Below, one piece after another: positions 1 to 8,890 of a stretch of DNA of 64,000 bases. The position numbers were made by a program, and so were the translations under genes. Position 1 is the first letter of the stretch; each line of letters opens with the position of its first letter. The notes under the pieces were generated by a model, which did not search any database, was not told where the DNA came from, and was given only the letters and a program-made list of their open reading frames with translations. The DNA comes from Sphingomonas hengshuiensis (GTDB lineage: Bacteria > Pseudomonadota > Alphaproteobacteria > Sphingomonadales > Sphingomonadaceae), in the NCBI GenBank assembly GCA_003240755.1, contig QFNF01000006.1:30818-94817 (forward strand), in the 5' to 3' direction.

Positions 1-263
1 ATCGACGCCTTGGCGTTACGGGGATGTTCGTCGATGTCGAAGCCCCAGATCGATGCCGATCCGCTGGTCTTGTTGACGAGGCCGGCGAGCGTGTTGATGA
101 GCGTCGACTTGCCCGCGCCGTTGGGGCCGAGCAGCCCGAAGATCTGGCCGCGCGGCACGTCGAACGACACGCCGTCGAGTGCTACCTTGGGCGCAGCGCC
201 ACCCTTTCCGGCGGCGTAGGTCTTGCACAGGTCGCGGATCGAGATGGCGGCTTGGGTTTCCAT
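1..263 (-). CDS. ABC transporter ATP-binding protein (N-terminal part, cut by window edge)
   Basis: Nucleotide-binding subunit of an ABC transporter, acting on the cytoplasmic face of the inner membrane. The translation starts [16 protein letters not shown] and carries the Walker A loop GPNGAGKST at residues 46-54, followed by [11 protein letters not shown], typical of the ABC-2 type drug or polysaccharide exporter ATPases. Only about 87 residues are inside the window; the signature motif, Walker B and any permease lie beyond the left edge, so the substrate cannot be inferred. Confidence 0.9.
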   Translation of the reverse strand, partial: METQAAISIRDLCKTYAAGKGGAAPKVALDGVSFDVPRGQIFGLLGPNGAGKSTLINTLAGLVNKTSGSASIWGFDIDEHPRNAKAS

Positions 264-344
264 GGGTGTGCCGATACGCCTGCCGGGCGCCCGAGGGAAG
301 CATCGACTTGTCGTGGGCGCGGGCGGTTGCTATTCGCATGCCCC

Positions 345-572
345 ATGCTGCCCCCGCCCGAAACCCTCCGCGTCACCACCCCCCGCGTCGCCTGCGACGG
401 CGCCGGCGACATCGCCCCCGCGCTCGGCCATCCGCGCGTGTGGCTGCAGATCGACGAGACGGGCTATGTCGATTGCGGATATTGCGACCGGCGCTTCGTG
501 CTGGTCGGCGGGCCGGCGGACGGGGCGGATCAGAGCAAGCTCAAGGATCATGGGGACGGCGCCGGGCGCTGA
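345..572 (+). CDS. Small zinc-finger protein (zf-CHCC type)
   Basis: A 75-residue protein starting [10 protein letters not shown]. Cys17, His29, Cys44 and Cys47 match the CHCC zinc-finger pattern of the small proteins related to the NDUFS6 subunit of complex I; the core reads [21 protein letters not shown]. In alphaproteobacteria such proteins are usually free-standing and of unknown role. The ATG used lies just before the conserved part and no strong ribosome site is visible. It is divergent from the ABC ATPase gene, 81 bases away. Family assignment is good; function is unknown. Confidence 0.8.
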   Translation: MLPPPETLRVTTPRVACDGAGDIAPALGHPRVWLQIDETGYVDCGYCDRRFVLVGGPADGADQSKLKDHGDGAGR

Positions 573-690
573 GATCGACCGCAGGTCGAGCGAAACGGGC
601 GGCCGGCTGGCCGAGGACGCAACTTTGCCGCGGCGGTGCTGAGTTACGTCGCCGCTTCGCCGATCATGTCCATAGTGTAGGAATTGGGCC

Positions 691-1137
691 ATGTCCTCGG
701 ACCCACACCCCTCTCCTCATTACTACACGGTAGAGCTGCGCTTCTTCGGTGACGATCTCGACCCCGACGCGATAACGTCGGAGCTGGCCCTTCCGCCGTC
801 TGTCATGAACAGCCTGCGGGCACCGTTGCCAGGTCGGGTGCGGCGACCACTATGGGGTTACAACGGCCATGACGATCCGGCATTCCAGCCGGAATGGTCG
901 TCGCTGGAAGAGGGACTGACCTTTCTCCTCCGCAGACTGTCGGCGATCCGACCGAAAATTGTCGGGCTTGCGGGACGGTATGAGGGCCTGTGGTGGTGCG
1001 GACATTTCCAAACCAGCTTCGATGGCGGGCCAACCTTCTCGCCGCAGTTGCTGAGGTTGCTGTCGGCGTTCGAATGCTCGCTATTCCTCGACAACTATCA
1101 TGTGAACGATGAGGAAGAGCCGTTGGCGACGGCGTAA
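691..1137 (+). CDS. DUF4279 domain-containing protein
   Basis: A 148-residue protein without signal peptide or membrane segment. The segment from about residue 10, reading VELRFFGDDLDPDAITSEL, followed by LEEGLTFLLRRL and a C-terminal SLFLDNYHVN, resembles DUF4279 proteins, whose function is not known. The start is supported by AGGA 9 bases upstream. It appears monocistronic, followed by a large inverted repeat. Its codon use is a little less GC-biased than its neighbours, so it may be an accessory gene. Confidence 0.7.
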   Translation: MSSDPHPSPHYYTVELRFFGDDLDPDAITSELALPPSVMNSLRAPLPGRVRRPLWGYNGHDDPAFQPEWSSLEEGLTFLLRRLSAIRPKIVGLAGRYEGLWWCGHFQTSFDGGPTFSPQLLRLLSAFECSLFLDNYHVNDEEEPLATA

Positions 1138-1254
1138 CGATGCCGGGAAAGCAGCGCCGTAGCCCCCTGCCCCAGACGTCATTCCGACAAAGGCCGGGTC
1201 CGATCGAGATTGAGCGTCGAGGTGCCGATCCTGGGACAAGACGCAACATTCCTT

Positions 1255-1362
1255 CGTCACCCCGGACATGTTCCGGGGTCCAGCTCGCGGCGATCGGTGC
1301 GGCTGGAGTGTCGATCGCCGCGCTTGCAGCTCGGTGGACCCCGGAACACGTCCGGGTTGACG
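1255..1362. repeat. Large inverted repeat (family D)
   Basis: Outer arms of 29 bases at 1255-1283 and 1334-1362 pair with three mismatches; each arm contains a CCGGAACATGTCCGG-like palindrome. Inner segments CGCGGCGATCG and CGATCGCCGCG also pair, so the whole 108 bases can fold into one long hairpin. It fills most of the gap between the DUF4279 gene and tldD. It looks like a dispersed, non-autonomous palindromic repeat rather than a terminator, since no T-run follows. Confidence 0.85.
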
Positions 1363-1435
1363 ATCTGGTGATGGTGATTGGTGCCGTACCCGTTCGCCCC
1401 ATTCCCCCACGCCACCGCGCCCCTATATTGCATCG

Positions 1436-2857
1436 ATGACCCCGACCGATCCCCGCTCGTACCTCTATTCCGGCGACCTCGACCCCGCCGCCGCGCTTCG
1501 CGCCACGCAGGCGACGCTGGCCAATGCCGAGGATGGCGAGCTCTATCTCCAGTATCGCCGATCCGAAGCGTTCGGGTTCGACGATGGTCGGTTGAAGACC
1601 GCATCGTACGACACCCATGCCGGGTTCGGGCTGCGCGCGGTGTCGGGGGAGACGACCGCGTTCGCCCATGCCAACGAATTGTCCGAGGCGGCGATCCGGC
1701 GGGCGGGGGAGACGATGGCACTGATCGATCCGGCGAAGGGCGCCAAGGCACCGCCGCCGCGCGGGAACAACCGGCATCTCTATACCGCCGCCGATCCGCT
1801 CGACCTGATCCCGTTCGCCGACAAGGTCGCGCTGTGCCAGTCGATCGATGCCGCCGCGCGGTCGCGCGATCCGCGGGTGGTGCAGGTGTCGGCCAGCCTG
1901 ATGGGGTCGTGGAGCGTGGTCGAGATCGTGCGGCCCGATGGCTTCATCGCCACCGACGTCCGGCCGCTGGTACGGTTGAACGTGTCGATCGTGGTCGAGG
2001 CGAACGGGCGGCGCGAGAGCGGCAGTTTCGGGATCGGCGGGCGCTATCTGTACGACTCGCTGTTCGCCGACGCGACGTGGAACCGGGCGATCGACGTGGC
2101 GCTGGCACAGGCGCTGGTCAATCTGGAGGCGGTCGATGCGCCGGCGGGCGAGATGACGGTGCTGCTGGGCGCGGGCTGGCCGGGCATCCTGCTGCACGAG
2201 GCGATCGGGCATGGGCTGGAGGGCGATTTCAACCGCAAGGGCACCAGCGCCTTTTCGGGGCGGATCGGCGAGCGGGTCGCGGCGCCGGGCGTGACGGTGA
2301 TCGACGACGGGTCGATCGCCGACCGGCGCGGATCGCTGTCGATCGACGACGAGGGCACGCCGACCCAGGAGAATATCCTGATCGAGGACGGTATCCTGAA
2401 AGGTTACATCCACGACCGGCTGAACGCACGGCTGATGGGGGTTGCGCCGACCGGCAACGGCCGCCGCCAGGACTTTTCGCACGCCCCCATGCCGCGCATG
2501 ACCAACACCTTCCTGTCCGGCGGCAGCGACGATCCCGCCGAGCTGCTGTCGCGGGTCAGACAAGGCATCTTCGCCAGATCGTTCGGCGGGGGGCAGGTCG
2601 ACATCGTGTCGGGCAAGTTCGTGTTTTCCTGCACCGAAGCCTACCGCATCGAGAATGGCCGGATCGGCGCGCCGATCAAGGGCGCGACGCTGATCGGCGA
2701 CGGGCCGGAGGTGCTGAAGCAGGTGCGTGGGATCGGCAACGACTTCGCGCTGGACGAGGGCATCGGCATGTGCGGCAAGGCCGGGCAGTCGGTGCCGGCG
2801 GGCGTCGGGCAGCCGACGCTGCTGATCGACGGCCTGACCGTCGGCGGCACCGCCTGA
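1436..2857 (+). CDS. tldD: Metalloprotease TldD
   Basis: TldD/PmbA-family zinc metalloprotease subunit (473 residues), which with PmbA/TldE degrades unfolded peptides and matures small modified peptides in the cytoplasm. The metal-binding helix HEAIGHGLEGD lies at 254-264 (HExxxH), and Cys399 in VFSCTEAY is at the position of the third ligand known in the family. C-terminal GIGNDFALDEGIGMCGKAGQ is typical. No tldE/pmbA partner is in the window. The stop overlaps the start of the downstream small gene by one base, indicating co-translation. Confidence 0.95.
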   Translation: MTPTDPRSYLYSGDLDPAAALRATQATLANAEDGELYLQYRRSEAFGFDDGRLKTASYDTHAGFGLRAVSGETTAFAHANELSEAAIRRAGETMALIDPAKGAKAPPPRGNNRHLYTAADPLDLIPFADKVALCQSIDAAARSRDPRVVQVSASLMGSWSVVEIVRPDGFIATDVRPLVRLNVSIVVEANGRRESGSFGIGGRYLYDSLFADATWNRAIDVALAQALVNLEAVDAPAGEMTVLLGAGWPGILLHEAIGHGLEGDFNRKGTSAFSGRIGERVAAPGVTVIDDGSIADRRGSLSIDDEGTPTQENILIEDGILKGYIHDRLNARLMGVAPTGNGRRQDFSHAPMPRMTNTFLSGGSDDPAELLSRVRQGIFARSFGGGQVDIVSGKFVFSCTEAYRIENGRIGAPIKGATLIGDGPEVLKQVRGIGNDFALDEGIGMCGKAGQSVPAGVGQPTLLIDGLTVGGTA

Positions 2858-3060
2858 TGCCGCTGACCGAACTGGGGCGGTTTCCGCGGGTCGAGGCGCA
2901 GATCATCGTCGGGCGGCTGGAAAGCGAGGGCGTCCCCGCGGTGGCGTTCGACGGCGAGGCGAGCATCGGCGACGGTAGCTGGCTGCTGATCCCGGTGCGG
3001 GTGATGGTCGATGCCGGGGATATGGCCGAAGCCCGCCGCATCCTCGACAGCGCTGCCTGA
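2857..3060 (+). CDS. DUF2007-type small protein
   Basis: A 67-residue protein that begins in the stop codon of tldD (TGATG). The sequence MPLTELGRFPRVEAQIIVGRLESEGVPAVAFDG, then LLIPVRVMVDAGDMAEARRIL, matches the DUF2007 fold described as a putative signal-transducing domain: one copy, no transmembrane segment. Coupling to tldD suggests joint expression but the role is unknown. Confidence 0.75.
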   Translation: MPLTELGRFPRVEAQIIVGRLESEGVPAVAFDGEASIGDGSWLLIPVRVMVDAGDMAEARRILDSAA

Positions 3061-3105
3061 AAAACAGGCAATTCCGCCGCGCTGCACAAATTAACCGCTC
3101 GTTAA

Positions 3106-3543
<438 letters not shown>

Positions 3544-3554
3544 TGGGGGGCATC

Positions 3555-4895
3555 ATGCAACATCCGAAGAAACTGATCGCCGGGCTGGGCCTGGCCCTGT
3601 TCGCCGCGCTGCCCGCATGGGCGCAGGACGCCGCCGCGCCGGTCGCGACGGTGAACAAGGGCGACACCGCATGGATGATGGTGTCGACCGTCCTCGTGCT
3701 GATGATGATCGTGCCGGGCCTCGCGCTGTTCTATGGCGGCCTGACGCGGACCAAGAACATGCTGTCGGTGATGACGCAGATCGGCGCGGTCGCCGCGCTC
3801 GCGATGCTGATCTGGGTGATGTACGGCTATTCGCTGGCCTTCGGACCCGACGTGTCGAGCGCCGCGCTGTCGAATTTCATCGCCAGCCCCGCCAAGGCGT
3901 TCCTCGCCGGGGTGACGCCCGCGTCGCAAGCGGCGACCTTCACCGCCGGGGTCGAAATCCCCGAATATGTCTTCATCAGCTTCCAGATGACCTTTGCCGC
4001 GATCACCATCGCGCTGGTGCTGGGGTCGGTGGTCGAACGGATCAAGTTCGCCGCCGTCATGGTCTTTGCCATCGTCTGGCTGACGATCACCTATTTCCCG
4101 ATCGCGCATATGGTGTGGGCGTCGAGCGGCTATTTCTTCAAGGCGGGCGCACTGGATTTCGCCGGCGGCACGGTGGTCCATATCAATGCCGGCGTCTCGG
4201 CGCTGGTGCTGGCGGTGCTGCTGGGCAAGCGGCTGGGCTTTCCGGCCGAGCGCATGGCGCCGCATTCGCTGACGCTGACGATGGTCGGCACCGGGCTGCT
4301 GTGGGTGGGCTGGTTCGGGTTCAACGCCGGGTCGGCGCTGGAAGCCAACGGCACCGCCGGCCTGGCGATGATAAACACCTTCGTCGCCACCGCGTCGGCC
4401 GGGCTGTTCTGGATGCTGGCCGAGAAGTTTTCGGGCCACAAGGGTTCGGCGCTGGGCTTCTGTTCGGGCATCATCGCCGGCCTCGTCGCGGTGACGCCGG
4501 CGGCGGGCAATTCGGGTCCGTTCGGTGCGATCGTGCTGGGCGCCGTCGCGTCGGTCGTGTGCTTCTTCGCGGTGACGGTCCTCAAGCCCCGGCTCGGCTA
4601 TGACGACTCGCTCGACGCGTTCGGCATCCATGGCATCGGCGGCATCATCGGCGCGATCGGCACGGCGGTGGTCTATGCCCCGTCGCTGGGCGGCCCCGGG
4701 GCGGCCGATTACGCGATGGGCGAAAAGCTGGGCGTGCAGGTGCTGGCGGTAGTCGTGACGATCATCTGGGCCAGCATCGGCACCACGATCGCATGGTTCG
4801 TCGCCAAGGCGCTGACCGGTGGCCGGGTGTCGAAGGAAGTCGAGCTGGAAGGCCTCGACCTCGGCGAACATGGCGAGCGCGCCTACAATTACTGA
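3555..4895 (+). CDS. amtB: Ammonium transporter
   Basis: Amt/MEP/Rh family channel in the inner membrane, taking up ammonium and gated by binding of the P-II protein. It has a cleavable signal peptide (ALFAALPAWA-QD), about eleven membrane helices, and the twin pore histidines in VVHINAG (His209) and FGIHGIGG (His359). The ATG at 3555 is preferred because a G-run (3545-3550) precedes it; an in-frame ATG at 3543 overlapping the glnK stop is the alternative and adds four residues. Expressed with glnK from the sigma-54 promoter. Confidence 0.95.
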   Translation: MQHPKKLIAGLGLALFAALPAWAQDAAAPVATVNKGDTAWMMVSTVLVLMMIVPGLALFYGGLTRTKNMLSVMTQIGAVAALAMLIWVMYGYSLAFGPDVSSAALSNFIASPAKAFLAGVTPASQAATFTAGVEIPEYVFISFQMTFAAITIALVLGSVVERIKFAAVMVFAIVWLTITYFPIAHMVWASSGYFFKAGALDFAGGTVVHINAGVSALVLAVLLGKRLGFPAERMAPHSLTLTMVGTGLLWVGWFGFNAGSALEANGTAGLAMINTFVATASAGLFWMLAEKFSGHKGSALGFCSGIIAGLVAVTPAAGNSGPFGAIVLGAVASVVCFFAVTVLKPRLGYDDSLDAFGIHGIGGIIGAIGTAVVYAPSLGGPGAADYAMGEKLGVQVLAVVVTIIWASIGTTIAWFVAKALTGGRVSKEVELEGLDLGEHGERAYNY

Positions 4896-4965
4896 GTTTC
4901 CCTTCCGGGCGGCGGCCTAGTCCCCTGCCGCCCGGACCCACAGTTTCCTCCTGCGGAAAACCCCT

Positions 4966-4998
4966 GGGCCGGTGCGGCGACGCATCGGCCCTTTTTTT
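4966..4998 (+). terminator. Rho-independent terminator after amtB
   Basis: Stem GGGCCGGTGCG / CGCATCGGCCC with loop GCGA, followed directly by seven T. It lies 70 bases after the amtB stop. A second GC hairpin without T-run (CCGGGCGGCGG / CTGCCGCCCGG) lies at about 4908-4935. Confidence 0.9.
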
Positions 4999-5036
4999 GT
5001 GCATCGGGCCGGCGGTATGTGTATCCGCTGCACAAC

Positions 5037-5149
5037 CCGTTCATGCCGAGCAGGGGCCGAGCGCACGTCGAAGACCCGTATCGAAGCACCCCTGGCAGTC
5101 CTTCGATACGCCATTTCGACAGGCTCAATGGCTACTCAGGACGAACGGT
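5037..5149. repeat. Dispersed inverted repeat, family A copy 1
   Basis: Imperfect inverted repeat beginning CCGTTCATGCCGAGCAG and ending CTCAGGACGAACGG, with inner arms GTATCGAAGCACC and GTCCTTCGATACG. The same layout recurs at 12976-13089 (opposite orientation) and 48104-48214. It lies just upstream of thyA, so it forms part of that gene's 5' region. No coding potential. Confidence 0.85.
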
Positions 5150-5175
5150 ATCGTTGATTTTCAAGGTGGCGGCAG

Positions 5176-5970
5176 ATGACCCCCTATCTCGACCTCATGC
5201 AGCGCGCCCTCGACCATGGCGTTCCGACCGACGACCGGACCGGCGTGGGGACGCGGTCGGTGTTCGGGCACCAGATGCGTTTCGACCTGTCGGCCGGCTT
5301 TCCGGTGCTGACCACCAAGAAGCTGCACCTGCGCTCGATCATCATCGAGCTGCTATGGTTCCTGCGCGGGGACACCAATGTCCGCTGGCTGCAGGAGCAG
5401 CGGGTGAGCATCTGGGACGAATGGGCCGATGCGAACGGCGATCTGGGGCCGGTGTACGGCAAGCAGTGGCGCGACTGGGAAGCGGCGGACGGGCGGCATA
5501 TCGACCAGATCGCGGGGCTGATCGACACCATCCGTACCAACCCCGCCTCGCGCCGGCAGATCGTCACCGCATGGAATCCGGGCGAGCTGCACGCGATGGC
5601 GCTGTCGCCCTGCCACTGCCTGTTCCAGACCCATGTCGCCAATGGCCGCCTGTCGCTGCAACTGTACCAGCGCAGCGCCGACATCTTCCTCGGCGTGCCG
5701 TTCAACATCGCCAGCTATGCGCTGCTTACCCATATGCTGGCGCAGCAATGCGACCTGGCGGTCGGCGAGTTCATCTGGACCGGCGGCGATTGCCATCTCT
5801 ACGCGAATCATCTCGACCAGGCGCGCGAACAGCTTGCCCGGACGCCCGGCCCGCTGCCGCGGCTGGAGATCGCGCGGCGGCCCGATGCGATCGACGGCTA
5901 TGCGCTGGAGGATTTCGTGCTGCACGATTATGTGGCGCAGCCGCATATCAGGGCGGCGGTGGCGATATGA
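5176..5970 (+). CDS. thyA: Thymidylate synthase
   Basis: Converts dUMP and methylene-tetrahydrofolate to dTMP and dihydrofolate. The 264 residues equal the length of the E. coli enzyme, and the nucleophile Cys146 sits in LSPCHCLFQ. The dUMP-binding motifs [28 protein letters not shown] and GDCHLYANH are all present. The stop overlaps the start of the dihydrofolate reductase gene (ATATGA), coupling production and recycling of dihydrofolate. Confidence 0.97.
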   Translation: MTPYLDLMQRALDHGVPTDDRTGVGTRSVFGHQMRFDLSAGFPVLTTKKLHLRSIIIELLWFLRGDTNVRWLQEQRVSIWDEWADANGDLGPVYGKQWRDWEAADGRHIDQIAGLIDTIRTNPASRRQIVTAWNPGELHAMALSPCHCLFQTHVANGRLSLQLYQRSADIFLGVPFNIASYALLTHMLAQQCDLAVGEFIWTGGDCHLYANHLDQAREQLARTPGPLPRLEIARRPDAIDGYALEDFVLHDYVAQPHIRAAVAI

Positions 5971-6446
5971 TCGACGCGATCCTCGCGCGGGCCGACAATG
6001 GCGTGATCGGGGTCGACGGCCGGCTGCCATGGCACCTGCCCGCCGATCTGAAGCGGTTCAGGGCGCTGACCATGGGCCGGGCGATGGTGATGGGGCGCAG
6101 GACGTTCGAAAGCTTTCCCGCCCCGCTGCCCGGCCGGCGGCACATCGTGCTGACCCGGGATGCCGGGTGGCGCGCCGCGGGGGCCGAGGTGGCGCATGAT
6201 CCGGATGCCGCGCTGGTGCTGGCGGGACCGGATGCGGCGGTGATCGGCGGGGCGGAGATCGTCGCGCTGCTGCTGCCCCGGATCGAGCGGGTCGAGCTGA
6301 CCGAGGTCCATGCCAGCCCGACGGGCGACGCGATCGTCCCGCCCTTCGCCGGCTGGGTCGAAGCGTGGCGCGAGGATCACAGTGCCGACGCAGATCGTCC
6401 GGCATACAGCTTCGTCCGATTGCTCCGCCCGCCCGCCTCCGCGTAA
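5967..6446 (+). CDS. folA: Dihydrofolate reductase
   Basis: Reduces dihydrofolate made by ThyA back to tetrahydrofolate with NADPH. The 159 residues show the DHFR order: [25 protein letters not shown] (active-site loop), [10 protein letters not shown] (NADPH binding), then VIGGAEIV and the C-terminal Y-S-F-V-R strand. It starts four bases before the thyA stop ends, so translation is probably coupled. The usual Asp/Glu of the substrate pocket is D27 in PADLKRF. Confidence 0.95.
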   Translation: MIDAILARADNGVIGVDGRLPWHLPADLKRFRALTMGRAMVMGRRTFESFPAPLPGRRHIVLTRDAGWRAAGAEVAHDPDAALVLAGPDAAVIGGAEIVALLLPRIERVELTEVHASPTGDAIVPPFAGWVEAWREDHSADADRPAYSFVRLLRPPASA

Positions 6447-6494
6447 GGGGACCGATGGCGTCGATCGCGACGCCCAAGGGGGCGTGAGGGGCGG

Positions 6495-7697
6495 ATGCGC
6501 AGGGCAATATGGTGGGGCGTGGCGGCGCTGGCGATCATGGCCGCCGCCTTTTTCACGCTGGCGCCCGGGATCGTCGAGCGATCGATGAACAGGGTCGAGC
6601 CGAGCGCGGCGCTGGCCCGGCGGATGACGGCGCCCGCGCCGGTCGTGGCGGCGCCGATCGTCGACCTGCACGCCGACACGCTGCTATGGTCGCGCGACCT
6701 GTTGACGCAGGGCGCACGGGGGCAGGTCGACCTGCCGCGGTTGCAGGCGGGGAACGTCGCGCTGCAGATATTCTCGTCGGTCACGCGGACGCCGCGCGGG
6801 CAGAATTACGATGCCAATGACGGCGACAGCGACAACATCACCCCGCTGGTGATCGCGCAGCTACAGCCGGTGCGAACGTGGGGGTCGCTGCTCAACCGGT
6901 CGCTGTGGCATGCGACGAAGCTCCGCCGGGCGGTACGGGCGTCGGGCGGGCAGTTGCGGCTGGTGGCGAGCGCCGCCGATCTGGGCGCCCTGCTGGCGGC
7001 GCGCGGGCAGGCGCGGGCGCAGCGACGTCCGGCACCGGTCGGCGCGCTGCTGTCGATCGAGGGGCTGAACGGGCTGTCGGGCAATCTTGCCAATCTCGAC
7101 CGGCTGTATCGCAGCGGATTTCGCATGGCGGGCCTTGCCCATTTCTACGACAACGAGGTCGCCGGATCGATGCACGGCCGCGCCAAGGGCGGGCTGACCC
7201 CGTTCGGGCGACGGGTCGTCGCGCGGATGGAGGACAAGGGCATGATCGTCGACGTGGCACATGCCAGCCATGCCGCGCTGGCCGACGTGCTGACGCTGGC
7301 CCGGCGGCCGGTGGTGTCGAGCCATGGCGGGGTGCAGGCGACGTGCGCCGTCAACCGCAACCTGACCGACGACGAGGTGCGCGGCATCGCGCGGACCGGC
7401 GGGATCGTCGGCATCGGATACTGGCCGGGCGCGGTGTGTTCGACCGATCCGGCGGCGATCGCGCGCGCCATCGTCCATGTCCGCGATATCGCCGGGATCG
7501 ACCATGTGGCGCTCGGGTCTGATTTCGACGGCGCGGTGACGACCGGGTTCGATACCGCATGGGTCGGGCTGGTCGCCGAGGCGCTGGGCCGGGCGGGCAT
7601 GGCGCGGGGCGATATCGACAAGGTGATGGGCGGCAACGCGATCCGGGTGCTGCGCGCCGGGATGCAGCCCCTTTCCCCCCGCCCGCCCGCCCGCTAA
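6495..7697 (+). CDS. Membrane dipeptidase (M19 family)
   Basis: A 400-residue renal-dipeptidase-like zinc peptidase that hydrolyses dipeptides. An N-terminal hydrophobic segment (residues about 4-24, WWGVAALAIMAAAFFTLAPG) is a signal or anchor, placing it in the periplasm. Metal ligands are visible in DLHADT (HxD), LLSIEG, VDVAHAS and VSSHGG, and the catalytic-site Asp in GSDFDG. The gene lies 48 bases after folA and just before ribF on the same strand, possibly one transcript. Confidence 0.9.
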   Translation: MRRAIWWGVAALAIMAAAFFTLAPGIVERSMNRVEPSAALARRMTAPAPVVAAPIVDLHADTLLWSRDLLTQGARGQVDLPRLQAGNVALQIFSSVTRTPRGQNYDANDGDSDNITPLVIAQLQPVRTWGSLLNRSLWHATKLRRAVRASGGQLRLVASAADLGALLAARGQARAQRRPAPVGALLSIEGLNGLSGNLANLDRLYRSGFRMAGLAHFYDNEVAGSMHGRAKGGLTPFGRRVVARMEDKGMIVDVAHASHAALADVLTLARRPVVSSHGGVQATCAVNRNLTDDEVRGIARTGGIVGIGYWPGAVCSTDPAAIARAIVHVRDIAGIDHVALGSDFDGAVTTGFDTAWVGLVAEALGRAGMARGDIDKVMGGNAIRVLRAGMQPLSPRPPAR

Positions 7698-7706
7698 GGG
7701 GCGGCG

Positions 7707-8633
7707 ATGGAGCGTCTGGACGGAGGCGCGACGGTTCCCGGTCCCTTGCGCGGCGGGGTGGTCGCGCTCGGCAATTTCGATGGATTTCATGCCGGGCACC
7801 AGGCGGTGGTCGCGCGGGCGGTGGCGCGCGCCCGCGAACGGGGCCGCCCGGCGATCGTCGCGACGTTCGACCCGCATCCCCGGCGCTATTTCCAGCCGAA
7901 CCTGCCGCCGTTCCGCCTGACCAGCCTCGACCAGCGGGCGCGGCTGTTCGCCGCCGCCGGGGCCGATGCGATGCTGGTGTTCGCGTTCGACGCGGCGCTG
8001 GCCGGGCTGTCGGCGGAAGGCTTTGCCGAGCGGCTGGCGGGCGGGATCGGCGCGAGCGGGGTAGTGACCGGCACCGATTTCACCTTCGGCCGGGCGCGCA
8101 GCGGCGACGTGGAGGTGCTGCGCGCATTGGGTGCGCGCCACGGCTTTACCGCCGAGACGGTCGCGCCGGTCGGCGACGCGGCGGCGGTGATATCGTCGTC
8201 GCGTATCCGCGACTGTTTGCGCGACGGCCACCCGCGCGAGGCGGCGGCGCTGATGACCCGGCCGTTCGCGGTCGAGGGCGTGGTGGAACATGGCGCGAAG
8301 CTCGGCCGGCAGCTTGGCTATCCCACCGCCAATATCGCGATGGGCAAATATCTGCGCCCCGCCTATGGCATCTATGCCGTCACCGGGCGGTTGCCCGATG
8401 GTCGTGTGCTGAACGGGGCCGCCAATCTCGGCATCCGGCCGACGATCGCGGGTGAGCCGGTCGAGCTGCTGGAACCGCATTTCTTCGATTTCGACGGCGA
8501 TCTGTACGGGCAGGTGATCGAGGTCGCGCTGATCGACTATCTGCGCGCGGAGGCGAAGTTCGAGTCGCTCGACGCGCTGAAGGTGCAGATGGCGGCGGAT
8601 TGCGACCGTGCGCGGGCGCTGCTGAACGGCTGA
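7707..8633 (+). CDS. ribF: Bifunctional riboflavin kinase/FAD synthetase
   Basis: Makes FMN and then FAD from riboflavin and ATP. The N-terminal nucleotidyl-transferase domain shows GNFDGFHAGHQ (HxGH type) near residue 20 and SSSRIR about residue 170; the C-terminal kinase domain shows LGYPTANI near residue 208 and the LYGQVIEVALIDYLRAE strand. At 308 residues it has the standard length. Next on the strand is ileS, the common ribF-ileS-lspA order of proteobacteria. Confidence 0.95.
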   Translation: MERLDGGATVPGPLRGGVVALGNFDGFHAGHQAVVARAVARARERGRPAIVATFDPHPRRYFQPNLPPFRLTSLDQRARLFAAAGADAMLVFAFDAALAGLSAEGFAERLAGGIGASGVVTGTDFTFGRARSGDVEVLRALGARHGFTAETVAPVGDAAAVISSSRIRDCLRDGHPREAAALMTRPFAVEGVVEHGAKLGRQLGYPTANIAMGKYLRPAYGIYAVTGRLPDGRVLNGAANLGIRPTIAGEPVELLEPHFFDFDGDLYGQVIEVALIDYLRAEAKFESLDALKVQMAADCDRARALLNG

Positions 8634-8890
8634 AATCCGCCAAAGGTCACTAAGTTCACACTCGCCGCGTTTGTGACGCGCCGTGCGGTATCCGAACCGG
8701 AACGTCCTCCCGGCGGACGCCGAAATCTTCTGGACATGGGCACATGGCGGGAGCCGCCGGAGACCGCAGCCTGCGCTGCGACGACGGTCGGGGCTGCACG
8801 GTGGAAAGAGCGCCGCGATCCTGCCCCTTGGCGACCGAGTAGGAAAGCGGTTTGCGTGCGGGCGCGCATCGGCTAATCGCGGGCATTCCT
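8634..8890. other. Non-coding gap before ileS
   Basis: No credible gene, tRNA or terminator with a T-run was found in these 257 bases. The beginning, AGGTCACTAAGTTCACACTC, looks like sphingomonad intergenic repeat sequence from memory, but no second copy is present in this window. An open frame entering ileS from 8852 adds 13 residues without family support and is ignored. Confidence 0.4.

Noticed and set aside
803..2563. Long open frame (586 codons) on the minus strand
   Set aside because: It is antisense to tldD, Arg/Gly/Pro-rich with no domain; a by-product of extreme GC3 in the real gene.
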